Source of the DNA: Manduca sexta
Lineage: Eukaryota; Arthropoda; Insecta; Lepidoptera; Sphingidae
Direction of reading: 5' to 3'
Length of the DNA stretch: 64,000 nt
Assembly (NCBI RefSeq): GCF_014839805.1
Contig: NC_051134.1
Location: 5,301,170-5,365,169, forward strand
Below the pieces are notes generated by a model. The model was given only the letters and a program-made list of their open reading frames with translations. It searched no databases and was not told where the DNA came from. This document shows positions 47,280 through 60,344 of this stretch, piece by piece. The translations under genes and the position numbers were made by a program. Numbering within the stretch: position 1 is the first letter of the stretch; each line of letters starts with the position of its first letter.

Positions 47280-48600
47280 GCCTATAACAAAATCTTTTGC
47301 GTTGATGGATTTACCCACTTTAACTCTCTTAACTACCACGTAGTCAAATTAGCAATAATTTCGTTGTGAGTATGTAAATTAATTATTTAAGCTTTTGTAC
47401 TACTGTTTATATTTACAAATATCACAATGCCGGTGTCAGTATTACAGTTTGCTCAATTCCATTCATTTGACATTTGGTGGGATAAATTGAATTTCCAATT
47501 TGAAATGAAGCGTTAATTTTGTACGAGTAATGCCCCTACCATGAGTTATTTATGTTATTCGTGATTGGCTTCTAAAATTAGATATAGGCTTCTGTTGTAT
47601 TATGTTATTTTATTATTTTTCGGGCTAGAATAGGTCTGATAAGTCAGCGTAGGTGTATATCGTACCTCGCTTGTTCTACGAACGCTACTTCATCATCTCA
47701 CGTAGATGTTAATTGCCAATGGTGATGATGAATGTATCATGCGTCCTAACTAGACTGTTCTAAAAATAATAATTAGCACATATAGGTACAATTAAATGCC
47801 TCTTGTAGATGGTGCGTAGTATATTTGTCATTTTTCGCAGTATAGCCGGACTTATTTGCAATAGAACAAAACATAAATAAAATATTTAATATTTCCAAAA
47901 TATTACTTACAATCTTACCATAACAATATTTTCTTATGCATAATCTAATAACTATTATTACATTTATCAAGTTAATTAACTCGCATTACAAGTAAAGAAG
48001 TAAAAGTCTTAAAACTTTAACAACACATTAACGTATTCATATACAACACATGATTTATATAAAATTAGTTTCTCGCACGATGCAGGCGAGTATATACCAA
48101 AACCATTTAATTTTCAATCCCATATGAAATCTTTGCTTTATTATTTATATTTTATTTCGTGTTAATTATCCTTTAATTTAAATATATTAAAGCGATAATT
48201 TACTCAATCGTAAAATCACCGCATTTTATAAAACTCATGATATAGCGAGAAACTTGTGAGTTTCAATAATAAGTTTATTAGAGCTCATGGTAGGGGCGTC
48301 ATGATAATAATTTAATTTGGGGATGTAGTTTAGAGTTGTCGCCTTAGTACATTGTCAATAATTACCATATGAACCATGTATAAAGCTTTGTATACTGTAT
48401 GTTCAGATAGTTTAATGTCAAAAAGCAGTTGAAGCTAATAAATACTAGTGATTTCAAAATCTGTTTGATTTCTACATCCCTATTAAAATACGGGTAAATA
48501 ATCTAAGATGACGTGCTCTATGAGTACATTTATTGTCACCACAGATAAATATTTACGACGTTCAAATTCAAGTCTAACTAACATATTCTTTTATTTTTTA
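47280..48600. other. AT-rich intergenic DNA
   Basis: I see no recognised gene or repeat family, only AT-rich sequence and short open frames without recognisable motifs. Confidence 0.5.
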
Positions 48601-48616
48601 TGCGTCTATAATGTAC

Positions 48617-48780
48617 CAGTGGCGTGGGGAGAAATTTTCAAAAAAGGAACCTTACACCACAAAATATAGGTACTAATATGCATTAATACCGTCTGCAAAT
48701 CTTTCTCATTATAATTGAGTTTTACATAAATTACGAAAAGAAGCCGATACTAATCGAGTTGTATGGATCCTTCACCATTG
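48617..48780 (-). mobile_element. Family F hAT-type MITE with 8 bp target duplication
   Basis: Begins CAGTGGCGTGGGG and ends CACCATTG. Flanks TAATGTAC (48609-48616) and TAGTGTAC (48781-48788) match at 7 of 8 positions. Confidence 0.82.
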
Positions 48781-49571
48781 TAGTGTACATTTTGTATAAT
48801 ATCGCTTGCCAGCTTAAAGAGGCTTATAACTAATGTCATACATAAGACGGAAAAATAAAAAAAAAAACTATACTCAAGCACTGGCCTAAAAAAGATTATT
48901 CTTTTAGTAGAAGACAGAAAAATCATAAAAAAATATACTGAAGTACCTACAGTCTGCCGTGCTGAGCGCAAAAGCGGTATGTCAGGGAAACCTTATTTCG
49001 AGATAATCTAAGTTTTGTAAATATAGTTTTATAGGTTTGTAAGTAAGACTGAAATAAACAAACTCTTTTAAGGTTTTAACAAGTTCTAAACAAGATACCG
49101 TTATTTAGGTAAGTTCATTGGATGGGCATTTCTTTAATATCCGACGACATAAAAATCAAGATTATGTTTTTTTTTGAGATTCGGCCTTTGAGCTTAGCAC
49201 GGCAGTACTGGCCTAAAAATATTCCTTTTTCAAAAGCACTTCAAAGTTCATTAATAAATAATATTGATAGTGTATTCAAGGGCCAGGTGTTGTAGCCAAA
49301 GGTCGAGGAAGGTCGTGTTAATTGCGCTGTTTCGAATATCGCTATTGTGCCGATGATGAATGGCCCCTTAACAAAAGCCTTCTGTTTGCGAAGCAATATC
49401 GTGTGGTTACTATACCTAATGTATATTGATTTGTTAAAATCGTTCCGAATTAGATTTTTGTGTGAAATAAATTTAGCCGCAGTAAGAGACATTGGAATAA
49501 TCTGGAATTGCAATATGTGTTATAGTGGTAGGTTTGCTCCAATTAAGGGACGATAAGCTTGGCGTGTTCTT

Positions 49572-49850
49572 TACTTTTGAAAACTCTTCAAGAAAAAAAA
49601 TTAGGAACATCATCCAACACCTTGAATTTCAAAGTATTGTTTGGTAGTCCACTGCGCTCGCTATCCTGAGACATGAGATGCTAAGTCTTATTATGTCCAA
49701 TTACACTGGCTACAATGTCCTTTAAACCGGAACACAACAGGGACTACACACTATTGCTTGGCGGCAGAAACAGACATTGCGGTGCTACTTACTCAAGCAG
49801 TCTCTCACATATGAGAGACCTACCACCAATCTTTTAAACATCCCACCGAC
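49572..49850 (-). mobile_element. SINE D, longest copy
   Basis: On the minus strand it runs from a head with ggtaggtctctcatatgtga and agtagcaccgcaatgtctg, through gtgttccggtttaaaggaca and tagccagtgtaattggacat, to gcgagcgcagtgga and the tail. It extends the 31380 and 41222 copies at the 5' side. Confidence 0.75.
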
Positions 49851-50068
49851 AATTTGAGTCGTAGACATAACCTAATTTGTCTGATTATTAATAATTATTG
49901 GTGTTCGCATGGCAATGGAATAAGTAGGTCATCTGGAATTCAGTCATCTGTATCACTCACATACGCTATATCAGAAGAATCAGAGATGCGCTGCAAAGAA
50001 CGGAAAGAAAATAAGAAAGGGATATTTTTGGACACGTACAGGAAATCGAAGCGTTGTACGCCCACCTG

Positions 50069-50246
50069 GGGCCTTATTCTCTATCCCACACGTTATTTTA
50101 ACAGTGCGTAATAAGCACGTAACACAACGCATCATGTTAAGGACTATAGAAATTTGGCTTACAGAATACCATTCCACGCAAATTTCTCGAAGATAACATG
50201 ACACGGCCGCGTTACGCGTTTACACTATCATACAGAATAAGGGCCC
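50069..50246 (+). mobile_element. MITE H copy (178 bp)
   Basis: GGGCCTTATTCTCTAT and AGAATAAGGGCCC ends, TG on both sides, core highly similar to 61503. Confidence 0.82.
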
Positions 50247-50549
50247 TGCAAGATGGACAGATAACCAGGTAAAGGTCATTGGATGCAAGCCACTTTTAAA
50301 AGGTTGGTCTGAAAATCTTTAATAGGCCTATGTTCAGCAGACTTCTAAAGGCTGAAGATAATAATGATGCTTTGTTTCCTCTGGACGTCTCACTCGTCTA
50401 ACGTCACGCAACAACAAGCTGTCACTTCATGTTTTCTATAACACAGTAATAGCACCCTGTTGGAGCTAACTCGGATCTACACATAGACAATAGAGCATTG
50501 CTCTTCCACTTTTTTATTAGTGAGGTAATTTTTTTTTTGAAAACATTAA

Positions 50550-50600
50550 CACACAAATACACACACACAGAGAGAGAGAGAGAGAAAGAGAAAAGGGAGA
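50550..50600. repeat. CA and GA microsatellite
   Basis: acacacaaatacacacacac is followed by a GA run and gaaagagaaaa. On the minus strand it abuts the SINE B fragment, so it may derive from that element's GT-rich tail. Confidence 0.75.
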
Positions 50601-50614
50601 CACTCAAGGCTTTT

Positions 50615-50735
50615 ATCCTTGATGTAGTAGTGAGATATGCAACTAGGGCACCGACTTTTCGCTAAGTGTATTCCGTCCTATGATATGATAAGGAAGCGAA
50701 GCTACCGCAATATCAGGCACAAATTCCACTCTTTC
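50615..50735 (-). mobile_element. SINE B, decayed 3' fragment
   Basis: caccgacttttcgctaagtg, ttccgtcctatgatatgata and aatatcaggcacaaattcca match SINE B with many changes. The tRNA-like head is absent. Confidence 0.65.
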
Positions 50736-51149
50736 TATAACACTCTTAATAACACTTCAAATCATTCAGAAATTCGTAACCCAGTTTCTGAATTAATATT
50801 TTTTTTAAATTCATTCGTTTGCTTGAAAAAATCTGACCCAATTAGCTAATAGTCGATGCTGGAGGTATGCTCGATAAATCCTAGATTTTTATTTTTAATC
50901 ACGTTGTTATTTAAGTCGTGGTAATTAATTATTCATTAATTACAGAAGAGACTACAAATTGTTAAACATTTTCATTTCTAAAACAGTGAAAAAAAGTGTT
51001 TTGCTATCAAAACATGCTAGGAATTTCGGAAACTTTCCGTGTGATTTAGACCTTTTATCGCCTTTTTTTTTAATTAATAAGTGAGTTGTATCTCTTCATC
51101 TCTTATTTAAAGCAGAATAGTCACATACTGACTGCCGTTTTGCTAGTTG

Positions 51150-51480
51150 TATTACGGTACGACTACAGTCCTGAGATCAAGTTCGATTCCCAAGTCGGGC
51201 AAAGTGATATTGTTTTTCTATTCAGTATCAGATCACAGTCTGGAATTTGTGCCTGAAATGGCGATTTGTTCGCCACCTAAAACATTAAGGGACGGACTTT
51301 GCACTTTGAAATAGGGTGCACCATTTACGCCTCTGCTCACCCCTTTCAGGATAAAAGGCGTGAATGTCTAAAACAGTCTCAAAATAGTCATAATATACAC
51401 CCAGCGAAAATGGGTCGACCAGTTACGTCTCTGCCCATCCCTTCGGGGATAAAAAGCGTGAATGTGTAAAACAGTAACAA
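51150..51480 (+). mobile_element. SINE B, decayed copy with duplicated 3' part
   Basis: gttcgattcccaagtcgggc (box B), ggaatttgtgcctgaaatgg and the gcctctgctcacccctttca block. The last block recurs as tctgcccatcccttcgggga near 51430, a local duplication. Confidence 0.65.
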
Positions 51481-52563
51481 AATACATCAAGGCTTTTAGT
51501 AAAATAATAATATCTTGCCAAGTTCTGATTTTACGACTTGACCTTAATCAAAGTGGACGAACCACATTACCATCCAAACTGATAACATTCTTATCATCAG
51601 CTGGACCCTAAAATGCACATCGGCTCCGTCATTTACTGTCCTTTGAATACGGACCGAGATAGTTGTCACAACAGGAACAATCGGGTTGACAGCACTACGT
51701 TATGGAAAGGCGTGAGGGACAAGCGGTAGGCGAGTATTGATTGGTTAGTAGTAAATATCATTGGATATAACTTATCTCGGGAATCTTCTATGTGGGTAGT
51801 AAAAGGTTGTAATGGAATTTAGCATTTAGGTATACTATTCCTAGATGCTAATATCCATCTAAAATACGAATGTGCGTATGAAATAACCAATATTGAACAA
51901 TATTATACTTATTTCATAGAATGTAGGTTAAGATAATCAAAAGACGTATGATAGATTTTATGGGATACGTTAATGCTTGTTTCATCTTTGACAATAGTAT
52001 ATCATATCACAACTTTAAAGTAGGTGATATCGTGTCTTTCTTAATGTTTAACATTAGATATATCTGATCAGCGAAAATAACTTACTTCAACGTATGAATA
52101 ATCTAGAAATCACCTCTTAAAACTTCTATCTTCAATAACAGAATTCAACCACGAAATGTACATGTATTAATACTTACTACTGCTGGAAAAACAATTGAAA
52201 TACAAAAAAAAATTGAATTGCCATAACCCCATAGAAAAAACAACGTAATATCTAGACACTCTCCCGACTGTAAGTATATAAGTGATATGATTCCGAAATC
52301 CACAGAAAAATAACAGAAAATCATTCAAAAGAACCATCGCGAGTCGCTCGCCGCCTGCACCGCAAGCAACCGTCGTCAACTCAAACAATACACTGAACAG
52401 TGGCGTGGGTATTGTAGGAGCGAGCTCACTTCAATTTGTTTACTGCCATTGTGTATTGCGTATAGATTACTTGGCATATTAAATATATAGGCTTTTGTTG
52501 AGTACAATTATAGTAACAGCACTCTGTTTTAGCTAAGTGATTAGAGCTCTCGGCATAACGTGT

Positions 52564-52710
52564 CAGTGGCGTAGTGTGACACATTCTGAAAGGGAATTCG
52601 ACAGCACATATACCTTATATGCATAAATACGGTTTGCAAATCGTTCCAATAATAAATAAAATTTACATAAGTTACGAAAAAGATGGCAGGAATCGGGTTA
52701 TATGCCACTG
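52564..52710 (-). mobile_element. Family F copy with decayed 8 bp duplication
   Basis: CAGTGGCGTAGTG and ATGCCACTG ends. Flanks TAACGTGT and ATACGTAT agree at 6 of 8 positions. Core atacggtttgcaaatcgttc. Confidence 0.75.
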
Positions 52711-52842
52711 ATACGTATTGAAAGAGATTTCCAGACATTGACTGATATGCTTTACGAACTATCAAAATGACTACTGTATTTCCGTGATAGTGCAAGCTGA
52801 CTAACTCAGCGGCTCCTAGTGATATGTTTTGGCAAAATCTAT

Positions 52843-53275
52843 ATATATAAAAGAAAGTTGTGTTAGTAACACTATTTATAACTCAAAAAGTGCTAAACCG
52901 ATTTGGCTAAAAATTGGTGGAGATGTAGCTTAGAACCAGGAGACGGACATAGGATAGGACTTTTTATCCCGTTCCCACGGGAACGGAACATGACATACAA
53001 TGTGGTATAACAAAACGAAATTTGGTATGGAAATAGTTTAAGATCCTGGAAAGGTTATAGGCAACTATCCCGGGAAAATATATAGTGGGACTTTTATCCC
53101 GGAAATCTCCTCCACGCGGATGAAGCCGCGAGCAAAAGCTAGTATATATATAAAAGAAAGTTGTGTTAGTCACACTATTTATAACTCAAGAACTGCTAAA
53201 CCGATTTGGCTAAAAATTGGTGGAGATGTTAGAACCAGGAGACGGACATAGGATACTTTTTACTATTACATAAAG
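52843..53275 (+). repeat. Tandem retrotransposon 3' tails, period about 300
   Basis: atatataaaagaaagttgtg and gctaaaccgatttggctaaa occur in both units (from 52843 and 53143). The first unit ends cacgcggatgaagccgcgag. The second is cut short by the next element at about 53262. Confidence 0.7.
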
Positions 53276-53530
53276 CTGAAGAGTTTGTTTGTTTGTTGAA
53301 CGCGCTAGTCTCAGAAACTATTGGTTCGAAATGAAAAAATATTCTAGTGTTGGATAGCTCACTTATCGAGGAAGGCGTATTGTATAGGCGTTATCATCAC
53401 GCTATGATCAAAAGGAGCGGAGCAGTAATGAAAACTGTTGCAAAAACGTGGAAAATTTTGAGAGATTATAACGGAAAACTTAATCCTGAAAAACCCTTAC
53501 ACGCGGGCGGAGCCGCAGGCTAAAGCTAGT
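53262..53530 (+). repeat. Retrotransposon 3'-tail element
   Basis: taaagctgaagagtttgttt to cacgcgggcggagccgcagg followed by ctaaagctag; same group as 46795. It directly follows the tandem pair. Confidence 0.6.
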
Positions 53531-54316
53531 TAGTATATTATAAAAATTAAATAGACATATAATATAATTAGGGTGTATAACTTATTATTTATTCGTGCAA
53601 TCATTTCATAATCCGTTCATATTATATTCTACAAAAAATAACAATGTTATCTCTATTAACATCCATTTGATACAATATTTGGTGACATAATTCGCTAATA
53701 TATAAATTTACAAAAAAAATCCCATAACAATTTCAGGTGTTTATCAAAGCCCGGAGACACGGAGGCACACATCCACAGAGATAAAGCGAAAAATGCGCTG
53801 TAAAGCGCCCTAATTTGTATCCCTACACTGTCGGTTTGTGGGTAAAAATATGTGTGCAAACAGATTTCAGCGGCCCGCTTTTTTGTAAACTCGACATCAC
53901 ATGACCCGGTTATTTTAATTAAATAGATTTTTATGGTAAATCCTACTCATAAATGCATTTTACGATGTTTGGCTTTTTTAGACAAAGAAATAGCATGGTT
54001 TTATCTCAAATTAATTGGATAGTACCAAAGCGATTTCTATAAATGATGAAGTGCAATGTTAGTTCATCCGCTATCAAGAAATGACAGTTTCTAAATTCGT
54101 TGCTATTTAACAAACAAAACTTAAAAGTGATTTTGTTAGCGGTTACGTATTTTTTTTTAATTTTGAAAGCCGAGTGTAACTACACAGAATCGTGCAGTGA
54201 AAACATGAAGCGAAGAATCTTATTCACACATAGCCGCAAACCAAGCTAGTATATTTAATGTAATGTTTGAAACTACTGAACAGACTCTAAAATTTATTCC
54301 CTAATAAATTGTTATT

Positions 54317-54530
54317 CAAGCCCTGAGCGAATTTATATTATATTTTCCAGTTGAGTACTTTCATCCCGAGTAAAACCTACAGCCGAAGTCGCGAGCAATA
54401 GTTACTCTCACATATATTTGGGCCAACTGGAATTCAATCCCTGAGCGAACGCTTATTATATTTTTCAATTCAATACTTTTGTCCCGAGTAAACACGACAG
54501 CCGAAATCACGAGCAAAAGTTAGTTAACAT
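54317..54530 (+). repeat. Imperfect tandem duplication, period about 115
   Basis: ccctgagcgaa, gtcccgagtaaa-type and acagccgaagtcgcgagcaa words occur once in each of two units. The ending resembles a retroelement tail. Confidence 0.6.
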
Positions 54531-54909
54531 ATATGTTTGGACTATGCGATCAAACGATATTAAACTGAATATTATACTGAAAACATTATACACATTAATA
54601 AATTATCGGAAATTATACTGAGAACATTATTTTTATGTGTATTAATATATTATACAGAACCCTGAATGCAAAAGCTCGTTGCGCATATACTTAAGCAACT
54701 TTGTTATCTATTTCCATTTCTGAGTGAAGCTTTTAAGTTTTTTATAGCCACTAATCCGATGGATAGAGAAATGTTTTTTAAATATGGCCGCTGCATTAAT
54801 GGTACTAGAAAATATAGTTTTAAGAACAATTGGATTATTCAAGGAAACCTCACACACAGCCTCTGCTTTTATTACCGAGGGAATAGGCATAGACGATAGT
54901 AGACCCGCT

Positions 54910-55185
54910 TTTATAATAATAATAATAATATCAGCCCTGTATTATATACCGGTCCCACTGTTAGGCACGGGCTTCCTCTACTACTGAGAGGGATTAGGCC
55001 TTAGCCCACCACGCTGGCCCAGTGCGGATTGGTAGACTTCACACACCCTCGAAAATACCTATAGAGAATTTCTCAGGTATGCAGGTTTCTTCACGATCTT
55101 CACTTCACTTATCCTTCACCATTAAAGCAAGTGATAATTCACAAAGAATACACACATATTTTTTTGAAAATCAGGGCGGCAAACG
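54910..55185 (-). mobile_element. SINE A, truncated copy
   Basis: AAT-repeat tail, then cagccctgtattatataccg, through tggcccagtgcggattggta to cacacatattttttt. The tRNA-like head is replaced by unrelated sequence. Confidence 0.75.
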
Positions 55186-55429
55186 TACTAAACGTAAAGG
55201 AAGGTTGTAAAAATTATGCAAGGAACTCGAATCGACTTCACTAGGAAGTGCCTCTCATAAAATGCACACGATAATTCTTACCAAACTGTACCAACACACT
55301 ATACCAATTAAATAAATCCGGCATAGCACAGTAGGACCTAAGGCACTGGATCTTATTTTATTATCAATTTATTACACTGGTTATAATATTATGCTAAAAA
55401 CAACAGCGCTTTCCACTGCATCTCATTAT

Positions 55430-55640
55430 TATTTTTATCTTTTCTTCGTACGCCCTAATCTGCCCTTTCGACTATTTTTATCATCTCCATCCAATGGTTG
55501 TCTGGTAGAGATCGCCTCGAGCGATAAAACCGCCATTTGTACCACCAATGTAATCATTTCCACCATTTGGTCTTCGTTTTTTTTTTTTACATATTCGGTG
55601 TACAATAAAGTTTTCAATAAATAAATAAATCTCAGTGCAA
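55430..55640 (+). repeat. LINE 3'-tail with AATAAA-type end
   Basis: ggttgtctggtagagatcgc, cgataaaaccgccatttgta and a closing aataaataaataaat run resemble 3' ends of lepidopteran LINEs by memory. The short open frames on both strands here are by-products. Confidence 0.5.
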
Positions 55641-56419
55641 AAATAAATCAGATACTTCTTCAGATTTCATGAATTGCTCTCCATTCCCCCTACTTGTTGC
55701 ATCCAAAAAAATCACGTATGAATAAAACGTATCTCGAACATGCGTCCGCGTTTTATTGCATCCATAAAATATCATCATTTTTTACTTATAAAACTAATGT
55801 CGGCTCGACTACACGATAATCGAGCCTCGTTCGATATAAAAACAAAATTATTTTGCCGTTAGTTCCGCCGTGCACCCCTTTATTTACAGTGTGATAGGAT
55901 CTCGCACGGCCGCAATATGATGCTTAATAAGTTTGCCCGATATAAGTCAACAAAGATGTATCTGCGTGGGGATTAGCGTATTTTGATCCCTACTGTTTAG
56001 TGATAGGGTTGATGAGACGTGTTGTGGATATGTTTGCGTGCTATCATATGCCGTCGCTGCAATTAGCGCATCGTCCCCATTCTGTTATTGCGAGTGGACG
56101 CTCCAGTCGCTGGCATGAAGTCATCCATATAATTTATGCATGTACCGTAAGGCTTTTCATTTCAATATTAGATTATGTCGGCATAGTTTAATGAGTTCTT
56201 TGTATTACCGGTAATTAATATTGTTTACCATCCAACAAACCAACAATTAAATTGTTTAAAACATGAAGAATACGTGCTCAGTGATATGCCACTTTTATCA
56301 TGTAGTGTTTGCGATCGAATTTAAATTTTGTAATTATTCAGTATATTTTTTTTTATTATACTTAATGTTTTCTTATATTTAGATGAATGTTAAACGGCGA
56401 AATAAAACAATTTACCACA

Positions 56420-56785
56420 GTTTTTTATATTATAATATTCTTCCGACGATTCGAAAACTGCACCCTTCATGACGACGACGGGGCGGACTTAGGTGTAGTC
56501 CAACCGAAAAGTCAAGGTTACAACATAAGCCTACATTTTAAAATTATACAAAATTTTTAATTGCTTAAAAAGTTAATTGGTAACTGTCCAATCAGCGTAG
56601 CATGTGCTTAAAGTCTGGCATACGTCCTTTTGGGTCCCGATTCAATGAAAAGTATAAAAGGACCATGGGGTCCTGTATGCTTTCACAAGTATGGACTTGT
56701 GAAAGCTTTCAACCATCTTCATCATCAATAACGAGAGAAACTTATATAGAAAACCACGATAAAATCCGAAAAATAAATTGATTTC
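56420..56785 (+). mobile_element. Family E element, longest copy
   Basis: Left arm ttccgacgattcgaaaactg and right end ccacgataaaatccgaaaaa. Between them lie tcatgacgacgacggggcgg, aaagtctggcatacgtcctt and a hairpin-like tcacaagtatggacttgtga. No coding frame. Confidence 0.62.
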
Positions 56786-57029
56786 CATGTAATATTATGC
56801 TGTTCAAATTCGATATTAAAACTAAACCAATAATTCCGCCTTCAAGTGTAGTAAGATGTCACATAAGAGATGAGCCAACGAACCGGCAGTCGCCATGTGC
56901 GTGCCGCGTGCCTCCAACTGCTACAGTTCCTTCTCCTGAATTTTGTCACGTGCTAAGCTGGTCTTCACATCTACGTTTTGGTAAGGTACGAATAAAAAGA
57001 AAAAATATTTGTCACAAACAGATACAGAT

Positions 57030-57145
57030 TGACATAATTGTGTCGACTGAAGAGGGATAAACATCTGTCGTCAATCGAAAGTCTATCTAGACTTCACTCC
57101 ACTTACCATCGGGTACACTGGGGTCATTTTGCTGTGCCAATCAAA
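57030..57145 (+). mobile_element. Repeat C fragment
   Basis: acataattgtgtcgactgaa, cttaccatcgggtacactgg and cattttgctgtgcc form its right half. Confidence 0.65.
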
Positions 57146-57189
57146 CAAGTATAACAATTATCAATACATTTATTTTTATGTTTATTGTT

Positions 57190-57500
57190 TATGGACAGCT
57201 CATTATTAAAAAAAATGATTTTGCTCACGGCTTCGCCCACGTGAAGGAGTTTTTTTTTTATACTTTGGACACGTGGTATACAGGCAGACTTAATGCCATG
57301 GGCATTCTCTCCCAGTCAACCATGGGGTGGTGTAGAGAGGAATTTTCTTATAAGACACGCTGTGGATTTTCCCGGGTAGCCTATAACCTTCCCAGGGTGT
57401 CAAACTATCTCCATACCAAATTTCATAAAAATCCGTTTAGGAGTTTTTGAGAAAATCGATAACATACAGATTGCCAGAAAGGGGACTTTTTTTATATTAT
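57190..57500 (-). repeat. Retrotransposon 3'-tail element
   Basis: cacggcttcgcccacgtgaa (reverse of the tail motif), gggtagcctataaccttccc, ccataccaaatttcataaaa and atccgtttaggagtttttga. It includes catgggcattctctcccagt, shared with 31000-31040. Confidence 0.55.
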
Positions 57501-57519
57501 GTATAGATAGATGGATGTA

Positions 57520-57722
57520 AAACGGTGAAGAAAAACATCGTGAGGAAACCTACACATCTGAGAAGTTCTCTATAGGAATTTCGGAGGTGTGTGAAGTCTA
57601 CTAATCCGCACTAGGCCAGCGTGGTGGACTAAGGCCTAATCCCTCTCAGTAGTAGAGGAGGCCCGTGCTCAGCAGTGGACAAGTATATAATACAGGGCTG
57701 ATATTATTATTATTATTAGATG
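57520..57722 (+). mobile_element. SINE A, 5'-truncated copy
   Basis: Begins within the body (gtgaagaaaaacatcgtgag) and ends gggctgatattattattatt. The duplicated word agatggatgtaaaa lies on both sides (about 57508 and 57719), a likely target duplication. Confidence 0.8.
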
Positions 57723-58364
57723 GATGTAAAAGGATAAGGTTTGAATTAGTTTAATGCCTCATTGGTAACAGTATGAAGTGAAGCCCAAAAAAGATGCGTT
57801 TACAATGTTTGACATATTACTTGCGTACCCAAATAATTTCCTTACGTGGAGCACACGTGCCATTGCATCGCCATCTCTGCTTTTACTTGGCCTGTAAATG
57901 AGGCATTTGCTTCGATCCCTTGATCAACTAAAATTAGTCTAAAGTATTCTATAGAAAAATCATTCGATATTTGCCCTTCTTACCGTCATAAATGGAATAG
58001 ATATAACCACGATACGCCGTCTTTACTACCAAACATAACCTCAACTAACTTAAAATTCTTGTTTACATTCAATATTCCCAAAGAATAGGGTTGTCAATAT
58101 AAGTTCTGTGGATCTCTAAGACATTAATATTGAAACAGGACGCGACTGCGCCGTCTGCTGGACGTCGATTATGGTAATAACGTCATTAAAGTGCAAATAT
58201 CCTGTGAGGTAGCCGATTTATTACTTCTACTTCTATAGGGTTGTCACTGTTCATAAAACATGCATGCTAATCAGGATCTCGATTGACTTTTTATGAAGAA
58301 TCTTGTTAGTGGTCAGTTTGAAAGTAAATAGGTAATGCCAGTATTTCAAAGGATGATAATAAAA

Positions 58365-58662
58365 TATGATCCCTGTATTATATACTGTTCGGGGCTTCTC
58401 TACTACTGAGAGGGATTAGACCTTAGTCCACCAAGCTGGCCTAGTGCGTATTGGTAGACTTCACACACCTTCAAAATTCCTATAGAACACTTCTTAGGTA
58501 TGCAGGTTTTCTCACGATGTTTTCTTCACTGTTAAAGCAAGTGATAATTCACAAAGAATACACACATCACATTGGAAAAATCAAAGGTGTGTGACGTTGG
58601 GATTTGAATCTGCGGACGTTCGTCTCGGCAGTCGGTTCCACACCCAACTAGGCTATCGCTGC
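58365..58662 (-). mobile_element. SINE A copy, diverged
   Basis: gatccctgtattatatactg to ccaactaggctatcgctgct. A short deletion near the cccactgctgggc block, otherwise full length. Confidence 0.78.
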
Positions 58663-58977
58663 TTTTTCAAGAGATAGGAAGAATATAACAAATGGATTTG
58701 GCTAAAGATACACATTATTTTCCATTGATACGAAAACAGGGGCAGAGATTTATACAGTTGGCAAATAGAATCTCCATGAAAGGAAAGTATTCTCGATTCA
58801 CAATACACACATTGGCTGAAATATTCATTTGGCAACTAGCTCATCACATTTAGAACGAAAATGAATCCAACCAATCATATAGTACTACCTGTCATTTTAA
58901 GCACATGAAAATGAAACAATCTTAATATTATATAATATATTATAATTTGCTAAGGACTAGTGAGTGAGTCTCTATTT

Positions 58978-59014
58978 TGTGTGTGTGTGTGTGTTCGTGC
59001 GTGCGTGTGTGTGT
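58978..59014. repeat. GT microsatellite
   Basis: gtgtgtgtgtgtgtgt with cgtgcgtgcgtgt; simple repeat. Confidence 0.9.
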
Positions 59015-59444
59015 AACATGTAAAAGTACGAAGGAGCTAGAGTTTAATGAATGCGTGAACTTATAATAGTGAGCCTAGTTATCGAACACCATAACTTTCA
59101 GTTTGTTTCACTATTTCAATCTATAAGAATCACAATCATGTTAAGTAGAAAACTGAAATAATGTTCGCCCAAATACAGATAAAATATAGCCAACACACTG
59201 AATCACCGACACTCCGGCCGAATATTAAATTAAATGGAGACAAACCGATAACCGCAGCTCATCACACGAAAACATTTCGTTCGAAAATGTTACGTCATCT
59301 TTGGATAACTCTGCATTGAAAAATGGAAGGTCTCTGATATTTGGAGCAAGTTATATATTTAATCTATCATCCAGGTTCGCATAATGATTTGTTATATTTA
59401 TGCGAATGGAAATTGAAAATATACAACTACTTATTGCATAATTA

Positions 59445-59510
59445 TACTCTGGTCGTTTTGAAGACTTTGCGCCCTTATGGAACTTCATGAGTCCGTCCCG
59501 TGACCAACAA
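59445..59510 (+). mobile_element. Family E remnant
   Basis: ttttgaagactttgcgccct and gagtccgtcccgtgaccaac, badly decayed. Confidence 0.4.
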
Positions 59511-59694
59511 TAAAGCGCATATTTGAATAATCCAACGCGACTAGACCCAATAGATAGAGAGCTGATAGTTATTTTGGGGAAGGTGTTTGAAGCATTGTTG
59601 AAATCCTTTTTCTAGATACACCGAAATATGATTATGCAGATCTGGATGAAGAGTTAATGGTATTAAGCGACCTATATATTGGGTTTGTCTACTT

Positions 59695-59800
59695 TGTATC
59701 AGCCTGGAGTCTGAAACTTGTGCTCGTTTTGGCGATAGGCTTGCCTTCTATGACAGGATAAATCGGAATATACAAGGCGGAAAGTAAATGTGTGTGCGTG
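59695..59800 (+). mobile_element. SINE B, decayed fragment
   Basis: cagcctggagtctgaaactt, gtgctcgttttggcgatagg and a GT-rich end (tgtgtgcgtgtgtatgtg). Confidence 0.55.
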
Positions 59801-60344
59801 TGTATGTGAATATGTTTTAAATATTAATAAAAAAAATCTGTAATTAAATACAGTTGCAGCTGCTATAAATAAATTGAAATAACCGTAAATCGAAAGAAAT
59901 AAAATATTTTAATTCATTTTTCCAATCCATTGGACATCCCTAACTGCAGATAAACGGTTTAAGCTTTTTATTGGTCTTATTTAATCTCGAGACGGCAGTT
60001 TAACAAACTGTTTGTAGCTTCACAGTTTACTGTTACTATCGTGTTGTCAACTCTTAGTAATATAGGAGGAAATATTTTTAAAAAATATTTGATAGAAAAT
60101 TTATTTAAAGGGGCTTAAAGGATTTCGAAAAAAATATTCAGACATAATATATCCAATCTTAATTCTTTTTTAAATAGGTATTTTTACAAACGTTGTTTTT
60201 GCTAAGTTCATTGTATAAAGTAAGGATACAGATCGCTAAACTGATGAAAAGCAACACGTCTATGCAAAAATATAGCTTCTACCCGAAACTATGGCTAAAA
60301 AGGTCTTCATAGGACGATCACTCATCCTAAGATATTAGCCATGA

